From positions 1,554,501 to 1,618,500 of the forward strand of contig NC_019954.2 in NCBI RefSeq assembly GCF_000328765.2: a DNA stretch of 64,000 nt, in the 5' to 3' direction. How positions within the stretch are numbered: position 1 is the first letter of the stretch; every line of letters begins with the position of its first letter. This DNA is from Tepidanaerobacter acetatoxydans Re1. Its GTDB lineage: Bacteria > Bacillota > Thermosediminibacteria > Thermosediminibacterales > Tepidanaerobacteraceae. The position numbers and the translations under genes were made by a program. This document shows, piece after piece, positions 43,481 to 52,541 of this stretch. The notes below the pieces were generated by a model. The model saw only the letters and a program-made list of their open reading frames with translations, made no database searches and had not been told where the DNA came from.

Positions 43481-44017
43481 TTACAAAAAAACTTTTCTAA
43501 CTATGTAAACCGAAGCCACAAAACTTGCAAAATCAGCAAGCAAACCTAATAAAACCGAATATCTTGTTTTTCGTATACCTACTGAACCAAAGTATACTGC
43601 TATTATATAAAATGTGGTATCACTCGAACCAAGCATTGTTGATGCTAATCTTCCAATAAACGAATCAGGACCGTGTGTATCAAAGATTTCCATCGTCATG
43701 CTTAGTGCTGCAGGCCCCGAAAGACTGCGAATTATAGATAAAAGCAGAGCATCTGTCGGGGCCTTTATTACTTTTAAAATGGGCGATAAGAGTTTTACAA
43801 GGATATCAACAGCCCCCGACTCTCTAAAGATTCCTACGGAAACATATATCCCAATAAGGTAAGGTATAAGTTTTACAGCCATTATAAATCCTTCTTGAGC
43901 TCCTTCGATAAAAACTTCAAATATTCTGACTCCTTTTATGTGCCCATATAAAACCACTATAAAAATCAAGCCCGGTATAAACCATGAAAAACTTTCTCCC
44001 AACATTTCAGAGGTCAA
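43481..44017 (-). CDS. spmB: SpmB, spore maturation protein
   Basis: SpmB with SpmA is needed for full spore-core dehydration in Bacillus. The 178-residue protein has a nucleoside-recognition (Gate) domain with helices and motifs GVFRESGAVDILVKLLSPIL, SIIRSLSGPAALSMTMEI and TMLGSSDTTFYIIAVYFGSV. It overlaps spmA by four bases. It converges with the transducer gene. Confidence 0.9.
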   Translation of the reverse strand: MTSEMLGESFSWFIPGLIFIVVLYGHIKGVRIFEVFIEGAQEGFIMAVKLIPYLIGIYVSVGIFRESGAVDILVKLLSPILKVIKAPTDALLLSIIRSLSGPAALSMTMEIFDTHGPDSFIGRLASTMLGSSDTTFYIIAVYFGSVGIRKTRYSVLLGLLADFASFVASVYIVRKVFL

Positions 44018-44604
44018 TTATATTTCCTCCTCCGGTATAGATTTCGAATTATCATATCACTTATAATAGCCGTAATAGTAGAACAAGTAGTGGCAAACAG
44101 AACAGTCCCTACTATTTCCGATGGATTTTTAGACCCGGCCGATGCCCTTAATGCTATTAATGTTGTAGGAATTAAAGTAACGCTTGAAGTATTGATTGCC
44201 AAAAATGTGCACATAGCCTCAGATGCGGTATCAGGGTCATTATTGAGTTTTTGTAGTTCTTGCATAGCTTTTAGACCGAAGGGGGTTGCCGCATTTCCAA
44301 ATCCCAGTATATTGGCACTTAAATTCATTAAAATACAGCCTAATGCCGGATGGTTTTTAGGTATAGACGGAAAAAGCCAGCTAAAAAGCGGTGCTATTAC
44401 ATGACTGAGTCTATCTATAAGACCGGATTTTTCTGCTACTCTTGCTATACCCATCCATAAACCGACAATACCAATAAGAGCTATGGCTCTTTGAACCGCA
44501 CTGCCTGCTGCTGTCATAGCAGCAGTTGTAACAATATCAATTTTCCCGCTAACAGCCGCCGCAGCAATACCTCCTAAAATAAAAAAAGAAAAAATATGAT
44601 TCAT
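44014..44604 (-). CDS. spmA: SpmA, spore maturation protein
   Basis: The 196-residue integral membrane protein has the Gate domain signatures ALIGIVGLWMGIARVAEKSG, HVIAPLFSWLFPSIPKN and NLSANILGFGNAATPFGL. It is the first gene of the spmA-spmB pair. Length is normal. Confidence 0.9.
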   Translation of the reverse strand: MNHIFSFFILGGIAAAAVSGKIDIVTTAAMTAAGSAVQRAIALIGIVGLWMGIARVAEKSGLIDRLSHVIAPLFSWLFPSIPKNHPALGCILMNLSANILGFGNAATPFGLKAMQELQKLNNDPDTASEAMCTFLAINTSSVTLIPTTLIALRASAGSKNPSEIVGTVLFATTCSTITAIISDMIIRNLYRRRKYN

Positions 44605-44632
44605 TATCTATTCCCTCCCTTAAATATCTATG

Positions 44633-44660
44633 AAAAAAAAACAGGAACTTTCCTGTTTTT
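44633..44660 (-). terminator. Intrinsic terminator after uvrC
   Basis: AACAGGAA, a 2-base loop and TTCCTGTT have A-runs and T-runs on the two sides. On the minus strand it closes the arsR-uvrC unit before spmA. Confidence 0.7.
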
Positions 44661-44758
44661 TATAAACATTAGTATTGAACTTGCTTTTGTTGTGTTGAAA
44701 TGCCCTTTGATATTGCGGTTTAAAGATAGTAGTATAATAAGATTATCTGCATATCTTT

Positions 44759-46588
44759 TTATTTTAAGATGCAGTGAAAATATTCATATACTGCCTGTGC
44801 TGCTTTCTTATTCATGCCCGGTGCGCTCGCAAGTTCTTCTAAGGAAGCCTGCTTAATACCTTCAAGACCGCCGAATGTCTTAAGAAGTGCCAGCCGGCGA
44901 GCTTTTCCTATACCGGGAATGTCTTCCAATACAGATTTTAGATTTCTCTTGGTTCGAAGGCTTCGATGAAAGCTCAGTGCAAAGCGGTGTGCTTCATCTC
45001 TTATCCTTTGAACCAAATAAAGTGCCTCAGAGTTTTCCGGCAGTATGATAGGTTCGTCATTTCCTTCCGTAAAAATATGCTCAAACTCCTCTGCTAAAGC
45101 AATCGTGGGTATAAAAGATAACCCTAATTCCTTTAAAGCCTGGCGCGCATACTTGAGTTGGCCTTTACCTCCATCGATTAGAAGAAGGTCAGGTAAATTG
45201 TTAAATTTCTTATCACCTGAAAGTGCCCGCTTAAACCGTCTAAAAACAACTTCTTTCATACTTTCAAAGTCATTTGGCCCTTTAACAGTCCTTATTTTAA
45301 ATTTCCGATAATCTTCCTTTTTAGGCTGAGCCTCCTCAAAAACTACCATGGACGCCACCGATTCAGCACCTTGCGTATTTGAAATATCGAATGCTTCGAT
45401 GCGCCTGGGTATATCCTCTAGATTTAGATATTGCTTCAACTCTTCAAGTGCTTGAAGGTTTCTTAGTTTTTCACGCTCGTCCTTACTATCAACTTGATCC
45501 AAATAGATTCGTGCATTTTCAGCAACCATTTCCGCAAGTTTCTTCTTTTCTCCGCGCTTTGGTATTATTACATAAACTTTAGACCCTTTTTTGTGTTTAA
45601 GCCATTCTTCTATTGTAGATTTATCATCGATGTCTTCATCGATGATAATTTCATCAGGTATAAAATTAGCATTGTTATAAAACTGTTTTACAAAAGCCGT
45701 AAGGATTTCTCTCCGTTCTGCACCATTTGTATTGCTCAAAATAAAGGGTTCCCGCCCAACAACTTTCCCTTCTCTTACAAAAAATACCTGTATACACACC
45801 ATGTCAATGCCTCTTGCCATAGCAATAATATCTTGATCTATCATATCTGTAGATACTATCTTTTGTTCTTCTAATACCTTCTCCAATGCCGCAATCTGAT
45901 CCCTTAGCGCAGCAGCTTTTTCGAAATTCAAATTATCAGCAGCCTCTTGCATTTTCTCCTTTAGTTGTTTAACTAGGGTTTCCTGTTTTCCTTCTAAAAA
46001 CATTATAATGTTTTTAATAATTTCATCATACTCCTCTGCTTCAATAAAACCTTGGCATGGAGCAAGACAGCGCTTTATGTGGTAATTAAGACATGGTCTT
46101 TCTTTTAGCGGAATTTGGCTTAAATCCTTTCTACAGCTACGAATTGGAAAAATCTTATTTATTACATCAATAGCTTCCCTCATAGCCCCTACATCAGCAT
46201 AAGGTCCGAAGTAGCGAGCTTTATCTTGTTTTACCCTTCTGACAACCTCTAGACGTGGAAAGGGTTGGTTCAGTGTAATTCTGATATAAGGATACTGCTT
46301 ATCATCGCGGAGTAAAATATTGTATTTAGGTCTATTAAACTTTATTAAATTACACTCTAGTATAAGTGCTTCAACTTCTGAATCCGTAACTATATATTCA
46401 ATATTTTCGACTTTTGAAATCATTGAAGCAACTTTTATCGGAAGGTTTTTCGGGGACTGAAAATAAGACCTTACTCTGTTTTTTAGAGATACGGCCTTAC
46501 CTACGTATATTATTCTATTTCGCTTGTCTTTCATTATATAAACACCGGGTTTTTCTGGGAAATCAGCTATTTTATCCGGGTTAAACAT
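44759..46588 (-). CDS. uvrC: UvrC, excinuclease ABC subunit C
   Basis: UvrC makes both incisions in nucleotide excision repair. The protein of about 609 residues has the GIY-YIG domain (FPEKPGVYIMKDKRNRIIYVG) and the CX-rich linker CLNYHIKRCLAPC. The UvrB-binding UVR motif is KLKE-like, at NFEKAAALRDQIAALEKVL. The RNase H-like endonuclease domain (RIEAFDISNTQGAESVASMV, LLIDGGKGQL) and a C-terminal helix-hairpin-helix pair (DIPGIGKARRLALL, APGMNKKAAQAV) follow. I chose the ATG at 46586-46588 with GGAGGAA upstream; a longer frame overlaps the ArsR gene. Confidence 0.96.
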   Translation of the reverse strand: MFNPDKIADFPEKPGVYIMKDKRNRIIYVGKAVSLKNRVRSYFQSPKNLPIKVASMISKVENIEYIVTDSEVEALILECNLIKFNRPKYNILLRDDKQYPYIRITLNQPFPRLEVVRRVKQDKARYFGPYADVGAMREAIDVINKIFPIRSCRKDLSQIPLKERPCLNYHIKRCLAPCQGFIEAEEYDEIIKNIIMFLEGKQETLVKQLKEKMQEAADNLNFEKAAALRDQIAALEKVLEEQKIVSTDMIDQDIIAMARGIDMVCIQVFFVREGKVVGREPFILSNTNGAERREILTAFVKQFYNNANFIPDEIIIDEDIDDKSTIEEWLKHKKGSKVYVIIPKRGEKKKLAEMVAENARIYLDQVDSKDEREKLRNLQALEELKQYLNLEDIPRRIEAFDISNTQGAESVASMVVFEEAQPKKEDYRKFKIRTVKGPNDFESMKEVVFRRFKRALSGDKKFNNLPDLLLIDGGKGQLKYARQALKELGLSFIPTIALAEEFEHIFTEGNDEPIILPENSEALYLVQRIRDEAHRFALSFHRSLRTKRNLKSVLEDIPGIGKARRLALLKTFGGLEGIKQASLEELASAPGMNKKAAQAVYEYFHCILK

Positions 46589-46635
46589 AAAAATTCCTCC
46601 CACCAATATTATTATATCAGCAGAAGGAAAGATTG

Positions 46636-47010
46636 TCACTTTTCCTGATGAATATGATTTACATGTTCAAATCCTTCTTTTATGATATGGACTACATGCT
46701 CATCATCCAAAGTATAGTATACTTGCTTGCCCTCTCTGCGAAATTTAACAAGGTGGGCAGTTCGAAGTACCCTAAGATGATGCGATATGTTGGAAACCGT
46801 AGAATTTAAGAGAGCCGCAATATCGCATACACATAATTCTTCCTTGGACAATATGTAAACAATCTTCACCCGTGTTTCATCAGCAAGAACTTTGAATAGA
46901 TCTGCCAAACCCAACATATCCGGAATAGTATTTGCCAATCGCCTTACTTTATCTTCTTCAATGCAGAATACTTCACAAACATCTTTTTCTTCACTTACAT
47001 TATCATCCAC
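46636..47010 (-). CDS. ArsR/SmtB-family metal-responsive repressor
   Basis: The 124-residue winged-helix protein has the DNA-recognition segment AALLNSTVSNISHHLRVL. It carries two potential metal sites: cysteines of the alpha-3N type (N-terminal DVCEVFC and ELCVCDI), as in CadC/ArsR, and an alpha-5 type site (DDEHVVHIIKEGFEHVNHIH), as in SmtB/ZiaR. It lies 47 bases upstream of uvrC in the same direction, with no metal exporter next to it. The metal (Zn, Cd, Pb or similar) cannot be fixed by sequence. Confidence 0.88.
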   Translation of the reverse strand: MDDNVSEEKDVCEVFCIEEDKVRRLANTIPDMLGLADLFKVLADETRVKIVYILSKEELCVCDIAALLNSTVSNISHHLRVLRTAHLVKFRREGKQVYYTLDDEHVVHIIKEGFEHVNHIHQEK

Positions 47011-47316
47011 TTTATTTTTCTTCCCTTATAATGTATTTAATAAAATTATACCAAAATGGCCAAAATTTTTCCACTAATAATATAGTATCACAAAAACATC
47101 ACATTTCACACAAATTTTTACCAAAATTCATTGTTAAAATTAAGATTGTATAAGAATTTATTTAAATCCCCCTTTATAATTTGTTTAAAGCCCCTCTTTG
47201 GCAGGTTCATCCTGCTTTTTTTTTTAATTTTACTGGTTTAATTATTGCTTTTTTGATATACTTTAAAATATATTATTTTTTATTAACGCTCGCAATCTTT
47301 TTGAGGAGGCAAAAAA
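47011..47316. other. Divergent region between the ArsR gene and ald
   Basis: The 306-base AT-rich region holds a GCAGG/CCTGC hairpin with ten T's at about 47203-47226 on the plus strand, upstream of ald. The ArsR-type gene start faces left. An operator for the metal sensor is likely near 47015-47090, but no convincing 12-2-12 dyad was found. Confidence 0.45.
47203..47227 (+). terminator. Attenuator-like hairpin in the ald leader
   Basis: GCAGG, TTCAT, CCTGC is followed by a run of ten T's, with no plus-strand gene upstream. If the ald promoter lies upstream of it, it would act as a 5' leader attenuator; otherwise it blocks readthrough into ald. Confidence 0.5.
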
Positions 47317-48441
47317 ATGATTATTGGTATTGTTAAAGAATTAAAAGAACAGGAAAATCGCGTGGCAATTACACCTGCCGGTGTAGATACCCTAACAGCT
47401 TGCGGCAATAAGGTTTTGATTGAAAAAGGTGCCGGTATAGGATCTGGCTTTTCTGACGAAAGTTACGCAGCCGCAGGAGCAGATATAATAAACAGTGCCT
47501 CTGACGTGTGGAAAAACAGTGAACTGATAGTAAAGGTCAAGGAGCCCCATGAATCAGAATATAAGTATTTAAGACCAGGTTTAGTCTTTTTTGGCTATCT
47601 GCACTTGGCAGCCGATCCGAGCTTAACTAAAACTCTTATGGATTCAGGTATTACCGCAATAGCCTATGAAACAGTTCAACGCCATGATAGGAGCCTTCCG
47701 CTCTTAACCCCTATGAGTGAAGTAGCAGGGCGTATGGCTATTCAAGAAGGTGCAATATACCTTGAAAAAACCCGCGGAGGTAAAGGTATATTATTAGAAG
47801 GTGTGCCTGGCGTAACTCCTGCATCTGTAGTAGTTGTTGGAGCCGGCACTGTCGGGAGAGGAGCTATAAGGAGGGCGATGGGATTAGGCGCTCGTGTAAC
47901 CGTTATAGATATAAATGTTGACAGGCTCAGGTATCTGGAAGATATTTTCATGGGCAGAATTGAAACACTGTATTCTAACCGTTTTAACCTTTCCAAAGCT
48001 ACAAAATATGCAGATTTAGTAGTAGGTGCAGTCCTAATCCCCGGTGCAAAAACGCCCAAGGTAATTACCGAAGAAATGGTTAAAAAAATGCAGCCCGGCA
48101 GCGTTATTGTTGATGTAGCTATCGATCAAGGCGGTTGTGTTGAAACTATTAAACAGCCCACAACGCATGCTGATCCTGTATTTGTAAAGCATGGTGTTAT
48201 ACATTATGCCGTTTCTAACATCCCCGGAGCGGTACCCCGCACATCTACTCTTGCCTTGACAAATGCTACTTTACCATATTTAGTCGAACTAGCCAAAAAG
48301 GGATGGAAACAAGCTGCTTTAGATGATCAAGCATTAGCAAAAGGTATAAACATCATGAACAATAAAATTACAAATCAAGCGGTAGCTGAAGCTCATAATC
48401 TTCCATATTATCCTGTGGAAGAAGTAATAAATGAAATTTAA
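47317..48441 (+). CDS. ald: Alanine dehydrogenase
   Basis: Ald catalyses reversible NAD-dependent deamination of L-alanine to pyruvate and ammonia. The 374-residue protein has the family start MIIGIVKELKEQENRVAITP and the lysine-bearing SELIVKVKEPHE. The catalytic region is GLVFFGYLHLAADP, and the NAD-binding motif is VVVGAGTVGRGAIRRAMGLG. The end GINIMNNKITNQAVAEAHN is also typical. GAGGAGG precedes the ATG. It converges with the hexokinase gene through a strong terminator. Confidence 0.96.
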   Translation: MIIGIVKELKEQENRVAITPAGVDTLTACGNKVLIEKGAGIGSGFSDESYAAAGADIINSASDVWKNSELIVKVKEPHESEYKYLRPGLVFFGYLHLAADPSLTKTLMDSGITAIAYETVQRHDRSLPLLTPMSEVAGRMAIQEGAIYLEKTRGGKGILLEGVPGVTPASVVVVGAGTVGRGAIRRAMGLGARVTVIDINVDRLRYLEDIFMGRIETLYSNRFNLSKATKYADLVVGAVLIPGAKTPKVITEEMVKKMQPGSVIVDVAIDQGGCVETIKQPTTHADPVFVKHGVIHYAVSNIPGAVPRTSTLALTNATLPYLVELAKKGWKQAALDDQALAKGINIMNNKITNQAVAEAHNLPYYPVEEVINEI

Positions 48442-48447
48442 CTTTAA

Positions 48448-48497
48448 AAACTCTACTCTGTGAAGAAATTCTGACTTTACAGAGTAGAGTTTTTTAT
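48448..48497. terminator. Bidirectional terminator between ald and the hexokinase gene
   Basis: AACTCTACTCTGT and ACAGAGTAGAGTT form a 13-bp stem around a 17-base loop. It has T-runs in both directions and serves both convergent genes. Confidence 0.88.
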
Positions 48498-48526
48498 TAC
48501 ACCATATAATCATAAAAAGCCATATT

Positions 48527-49837
48527 TTAGTTTAGCAATCCCGCAATAGCTGCTCCTATTAATGTTGCATTTTCTGCCTGAACAAATTCACAGTAAAAAT
48601 CCTTTTTATCATTAAGATAATCCTTTATATAATAATCAAGTTTATCTTTAAACAGTTTGGATTTATAAAAAGTTGAACCTTCGGCGGTTATACATACAGG
48701 TTTACAAGGATTTATACCTTCACCAATTTTGAGTAATATAGCCGAAAGATTTATTGCTACAAGTTTTGCAGCTCTTTCTATTATGCAGTCAATAATGTGA
48801 TATAAGATTATAGCATCATCACCTTCCTCCGAACAGCAAGTTGAAAGAATACTCTTTGAATAAGGGTAATAGAGAAAATCATTTATATCCTTAGCAGTGA
48901 GTTCACTTATTTTATCAAATTTCTTAGAAAATGCTTCAGAAAGCAAGCCTTCTGCTGCAGCTTTTTTTATGGCAGTGGCTATTAAACCGCCTTGATATTT
49001 GCCTGAAAGCATTTTTTCAAAAGCATATTCACCCGGATTAACTGTTTGAAGGTCATATTCCTCATCGATTAAACCCCTTGGTGCCTTGGAATACCCCCCT
49101 GATTCTACGTTAATAATTGTGAAACCCGATTTTTCCACAAGAGCTTTAGCTTTTTTTATATTACAGTTTTGCTCAATATAACATGTATTTGTTCCCGTTC
49201 CCAGGATAAAACCTACATAGCTGGAAAATATTCTATCCGGATATTTGACCTTACCTCCAAGTAGTGTTGCAACAGTATCATTCAAGATTACTATATCCTT
49301 ATTACCATCTAATCCCATATCCCTTAAAGTTTTTAACAAATTCTCACCAATGACCTCGCCTATCAAATCTTTAACTCTTACCTCTTTGCTAAATTGAAGC
49401 AGTCGTCCGTCTTTATTCGGAAGAACTTCTGTCGGATATGAAAAACAAAACCCTATTTTCTTGCTATACTGCAAAACCGGCTTAATGTAGTTGGCCATTG
49501 TTTCAAAAAACTCTTTTTTTGATATCTCTCCGTAGGTTCCAGGCATGCGATATGATTTATAATTTTCAATAATTGGTTTTTCCTCTCGGTCAAAATAGCA
49601 GGTGGCCACTCGAAAGTTTGTACCGCCGGCATCCAGCACTATAATAGGTTCTTCAAGAGGTATTTCCCTATCTACAGTTATGTATGTAGGTATCATTTGA
49701 AGAGAGCTAGGCTTACCTTCAAGACCATTTTTCATCTCATCAATAAATATTTTGCAATTTTCTTCTATATCTATATTTTCATAATCCATATGATACCTTT
49801 TTAAGAAATCTTTAACAAGTTGTTTTTGTTTTGGCAT
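48527..49837 (-). CDS. Hexokinase of the eukaryotic type
   Basis: The enzyme would phosphorylate glucose or related hexoses with ATP. The 436-residue protein has phosphate-1 IVLDAGGTNFRVATCYF, GFCFSYPTEVLP, the catalytic-aspartate segment VILNDTVATLLGGK and phosphate-2 GFILGTGTNTCYI. NVESGGYSKAPRG and the adenosine-type ITAEGSTFYKSKLF are also present. These are features of the hexokinase_1/2 family rather than the bacterial ROK glucokinases. It stands alone with its own terminator. The sugar specificity is unknown. Confidence 0.88.
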   Translation of the reverse strand: MPKQKQLVKDFLKRYHMDYENIDIEENCKIFIDEMKNGLEGKPSSLQMIPTYITVDREIPLEEPIIVLDAGGTNFRVATCYFDREEKPIIENYKSYRMPGTYGEISKKEFFETMANYIKPVLQYSKKIGFCFSYPTEVLPNKDGRLLQFSKEVRVKDLIGEVIGENLLKTLRDMGLDGNKDIVILNDTVATLLGGKVKYPDRIFSSYVGFILGTGTNTCYIEQNCNIKKAKALVEKSGFTIINVESGGYSKAPRGLIDEEYDLQTVNPGEYAFEKMLSGKYQGGLIATAIKKAAAEGLLSEAFSKKFDKISELTAKDINDFLYYPYSKSILSTCCSEEGDDAIILYHIIDCIIERAAKLVAINLSAILLKIGEGINPCKPVCITAEGSTFYKSKLFKDKLDYYIKDYLNDKKDFYCEFVQAENATLIGAAIAGLLN

Positions 49838-49924
49838 TTATACCACCCTTTTTAAATTTAGTTTTCTATAAATAATTGATTAGAAAAAGAGAACACACCC
49901 TTATTTATATATTAATAAGCAAAC

Positions 49925-51643
49925 TCATGCACCCCAAGGCATAAGAAAGGAAAATTCTGCCCCTCCTTCCGGACAATTTTTTGCCCAAACTCTACCGCCA
50001 TGCAGTTCAACAATTTTTTTTACAATAGCCAGTCCCAAACCTGTACCACTTTTTTGCCGTGTTCTGGATTTGTCTACCTTGTAAAACCTTTCCCAAATAA
50101 AAGGAAGTTCATCCTCCGGTATACCGCTTCCGCTGTCTTTTACGGAGATAATGATACCTTCTTTGCAAGACTGTGCTTTTATTATTATTTTGCTGTCATT
50201 GGAAGAATATCTTACAGCATTATCTATAAGATTTATCATTACCTGCTCAATACGGTCTTCATCAGCTGTAATTGATGGAATGTCCTCTATTTCTATTTTA
50301 AGCTCTATGTTTTTATCATCACAAATAGGTAAAACCTTTTTAGAAACCCTTTCAATTAAGTCTTTAATTGATACACGGTCTTTTTTTATATTTAAATGCC
50401 CTGCCTCAATATGCGAAAGTTGTAATAGTTCGTCCACTAGCCTGCGAAGTCGCAGTGTTTCTTCAAGAATAACATTAAGGTATCTGTCATGTTCTTCGCG
50501 ATTTTCGACTAAACCATCCAGCAGAGCCTCGGTATAACCTTGTAAATATGTTAGAGGTGTCCTTAATTCATGAGAAATATCACCTAAAAATTCTTTCCTT
50601 AAGTCTTCCAGTTTTCTTTCTCTAGTAACATCCTTTAGCACTACAAGGATTCCCCACAGCTGCTGGTTTTCGTTAAAAAGCGGCGTCAACCTTGTACTGA
50701 TAATTCTTCCATTAATTCTCAATTCTTCACTAATATATTCTCCGCTGTCTTTAACGTGTTTTAACAGAGGCTCTAGGATATTAAGGTAACTGTTATCATG
50801 TTCTTTTATAGTTGGCATAATCTCAAGAGCTTGAGGATTAGCCATTATAATCTGATTTGCAGTATCAAATGTTACAACACCGTCAGTCATGCTCAGAAGT
50901 ACATTTTGAAGCTGTTTTTTTTCTTGGTCTAGTGCATTAATATTTTCATTTAGTACATCTGATAAATAATTTATAGTTTTGGCCAAAGTCCCAATTTCGT
51001 CCTCAGAATCCACATCAACTTTGCTTTTGAATTCACCCCTTGCCATTTCCTCTGCCGCTTTCTTCATTTGAACCAGTGGTTTAGATACAGTCTTTGATAA
51101 TACAAAGCTCAAGCCTGTAGAAATCAATACTGCTATAACCGCCGCAGACAAAATCAAACGTCGTATCTGCCATACTGTGTCTTCAATTGACGACATAGGA
51201 GAAAACAAAATAAGGCCACCGGCTACCCCTGCCTCAGTTCTTATAGGTAAAGCCACAGTAAGCATAGAAGCATTAAACTGAGGCGTATGACCTTTATGCA
51301 CAACAATATTACCTTTTAAGACCTCTGACAACTCTTTTGGCCCAATAGCAATGCCGTTGAATTTTATCACATTTGAGCTGGCTTGAATCAAACCTTGCCG
51401 GTCTATCAACACGGCATAAGCATTGATAAACTTACTTACATCAAGCAGTTCCGACGGATTTGCTCCCCCTAAAATTAAGGATATAAGCTGCTGACCTTCG
51501 TTTATCATCTCATTTTTTCGCAGGTTAAAATAAAAGTCCTCAAACACACTGGAAAGCACCAGACCTGAGAACAGAAGAGCAACAATAGCTAAAACCGTCA
51601 TATAAAGCCATAACTTTGTTACGATACTTTTCTTCGGATTCAC
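49925..51643 (-). CDS. Membrane sensor histidine kinase (HAMP-PAS-HisKA-HATPase)
   Basis: The 572-residue protein has membrane helices at about 12-31 and 157-178 that enclose an extracytoplasmic sensor domain. A HAMP region follows (SFVLSKTVSKPLVQMKKAAE), then a PAS-like segment, and HisKA with the phosphoacceptor in GDISHELRTPLTYLQGY. The ATPase domain has N box QVMINLIDNAVRYS, G1 VKDSGSGIPEDEL and G2 KSGTGLGLAIVKK. The architecture is like ResE/PhoR/WalK. It overlaps the response regulator gene by four bases. Confidence 0.92.
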   Translation of the reverse strand: MNPKKSIVTKLWLYMTVLAIVALLFSGLVLSSVFEDFYFNLRKNEMINEGQQLISLILGGANPSELLDVSKFINAYAVLIDRQGLIQASSNVIKFNGIAIGPKELSEVLKGNIVVHKGHTPQFNASMLTVALPIRTEAGVAGGLILFSPMSSIEDTVWQIRRLILSAAVIAVLISTGLSFVLSKTVSKPLVQMKKAAEEMARGEFKSKVDVDSEDEIGTLAKTINYLSDVLNENINALDQEKKQLQNVLLSMTDGVVTFDTANQIIMANPQALEIMPTIKEHDNSYLNILEPLLKHVKDSGEYISEELRINGRIISTRLTPLFNENQQLWGILVVLKDVTRERKLEDLRKEFLGDISHELRTPLTYLQGYTEALLDGLVENREEHDRYLNVILEETLRLRRLVDELLQLSHIEAGHLNIKKDRVSIKDLIERVSKKVLPICDDKNIELKIEIEDIPSITADEDRIEQVMINLIDNAVRYSSNDSKIIIKAQSCKEGIIISVKDSGSGIPEDELPFIWERFYKVDKSRTRQKSGTGLGLAIVKKIVELHGGRVWAKNCPEGGAEFSFLMPWGA

Positions 51644-52332
51644 TTTTCCACCTCAAATTTATAGCCAATACCCCAAACAGTATTTATATATGAGGCAGCT
51701 TTGCTGCGGCCAAGTTTTTCCCTAAGTTGTTTTATGTGCGTGTCCACAGTTCGCAAACTACCGTAAAAATCATAACCCCAAACTTCTTTTAGCAGCTTTT
51801 CTCTATTAAATGCTTTCCCTTTATTTTTAGCTAAAAAATATAATAGGTCAAATTCCTTAGGTGTAAGTGCAACTTCTTTTCCATCAACTTTAACAACTCT
51901 AGCTGCAGGATCAATTAACAATTCCGGAAAAATCAAGGCTTCAGCTTCATAATCTTGCTTAGATGCCATACGCCTCAATAATGCTTTAACTCTAGCCGTA
52001 AGTTCTCTGGGACTGAAAGGTTTTACTACATAATCATCTGCTCCTAATTCAAACCCCAAAACCTTGTCAAATTCTTCGCCTCGAGCTGTCAGCATTATCA
52101 CAGGCGTATCATATTTTTCTCTGATTTTTTTACAAACAGTCCAACCGTCAATAACCGGAAGCATCAGATCCAAAATAATCAAATCATAGGATACACTTGA
52201 TATCATGTCTAGAGCCTGTTGGCCTTCAAAAGCCTCATCGACAATAAATCCTTCCCTTTCCAAATACAATCTCACCAAATCTACAATACGTTTTTCATCA
52301 TCAACTACAAGTATTCTTGCGTTTCCTTGCAC
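51640..52332 (-). CDS. OmpR/PhoB-family response regulator
   Basis: The protein of about 230 residues has the receiver domain (ARILVVDDEKRIVDLVRLYL, phosphoacceptor aspartate in LIILDLMLPVIDGWT, conserved lysine in DDYVVKPFSPREL). A winged-helix domain follows (LLKEVWGYDFYGSLRTVDTH). I chose the GTG at 52330-52332 because GGGAGGGG lies six bases upstream; the frame is open further to 52380. It is coupled to the kinase gene downstream. Regulated genes are unknown. Confidence 0.92.
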   Translation of the reverse strand: MQGNARILVVDDEKRIVDLVRLYLEREGFIVDEAFEGQQALDMISSVSYDLIILDLMLPVIDGWTVCKKIREKYDTPVIMLTARGEEFDKVLGFELGADDYVVKPFSPRELTARVKALLRRMASKQDYEAEALIFPELLIDPAARVVKVDGKEVALTPKEFDLLYFLAKNKGKAFNREKLLKEVWGYDFYGSLRTVDTHIKQLREKLGRSKAASYINTVWGIGYKFEVEK

Positions 52333-52541
52333 ATCTAGCCCCTCCCTAGTTAGAACAAGGCCTTTAAATCTACTGCTCAAATTCTTATTTTGAGTCTAGC
52401 AGGTCTTTTTAAAGCCAAATCTTTATATTCCATTCCCTAACAATATTATAGATTTAACCGGTACGCCAGTCAATATATGAATGTTTAAAGTTATTTCAAA
52501 AATTTAAAAAGATTGCTTTAGTCATCAATGTATAAGGGTAA

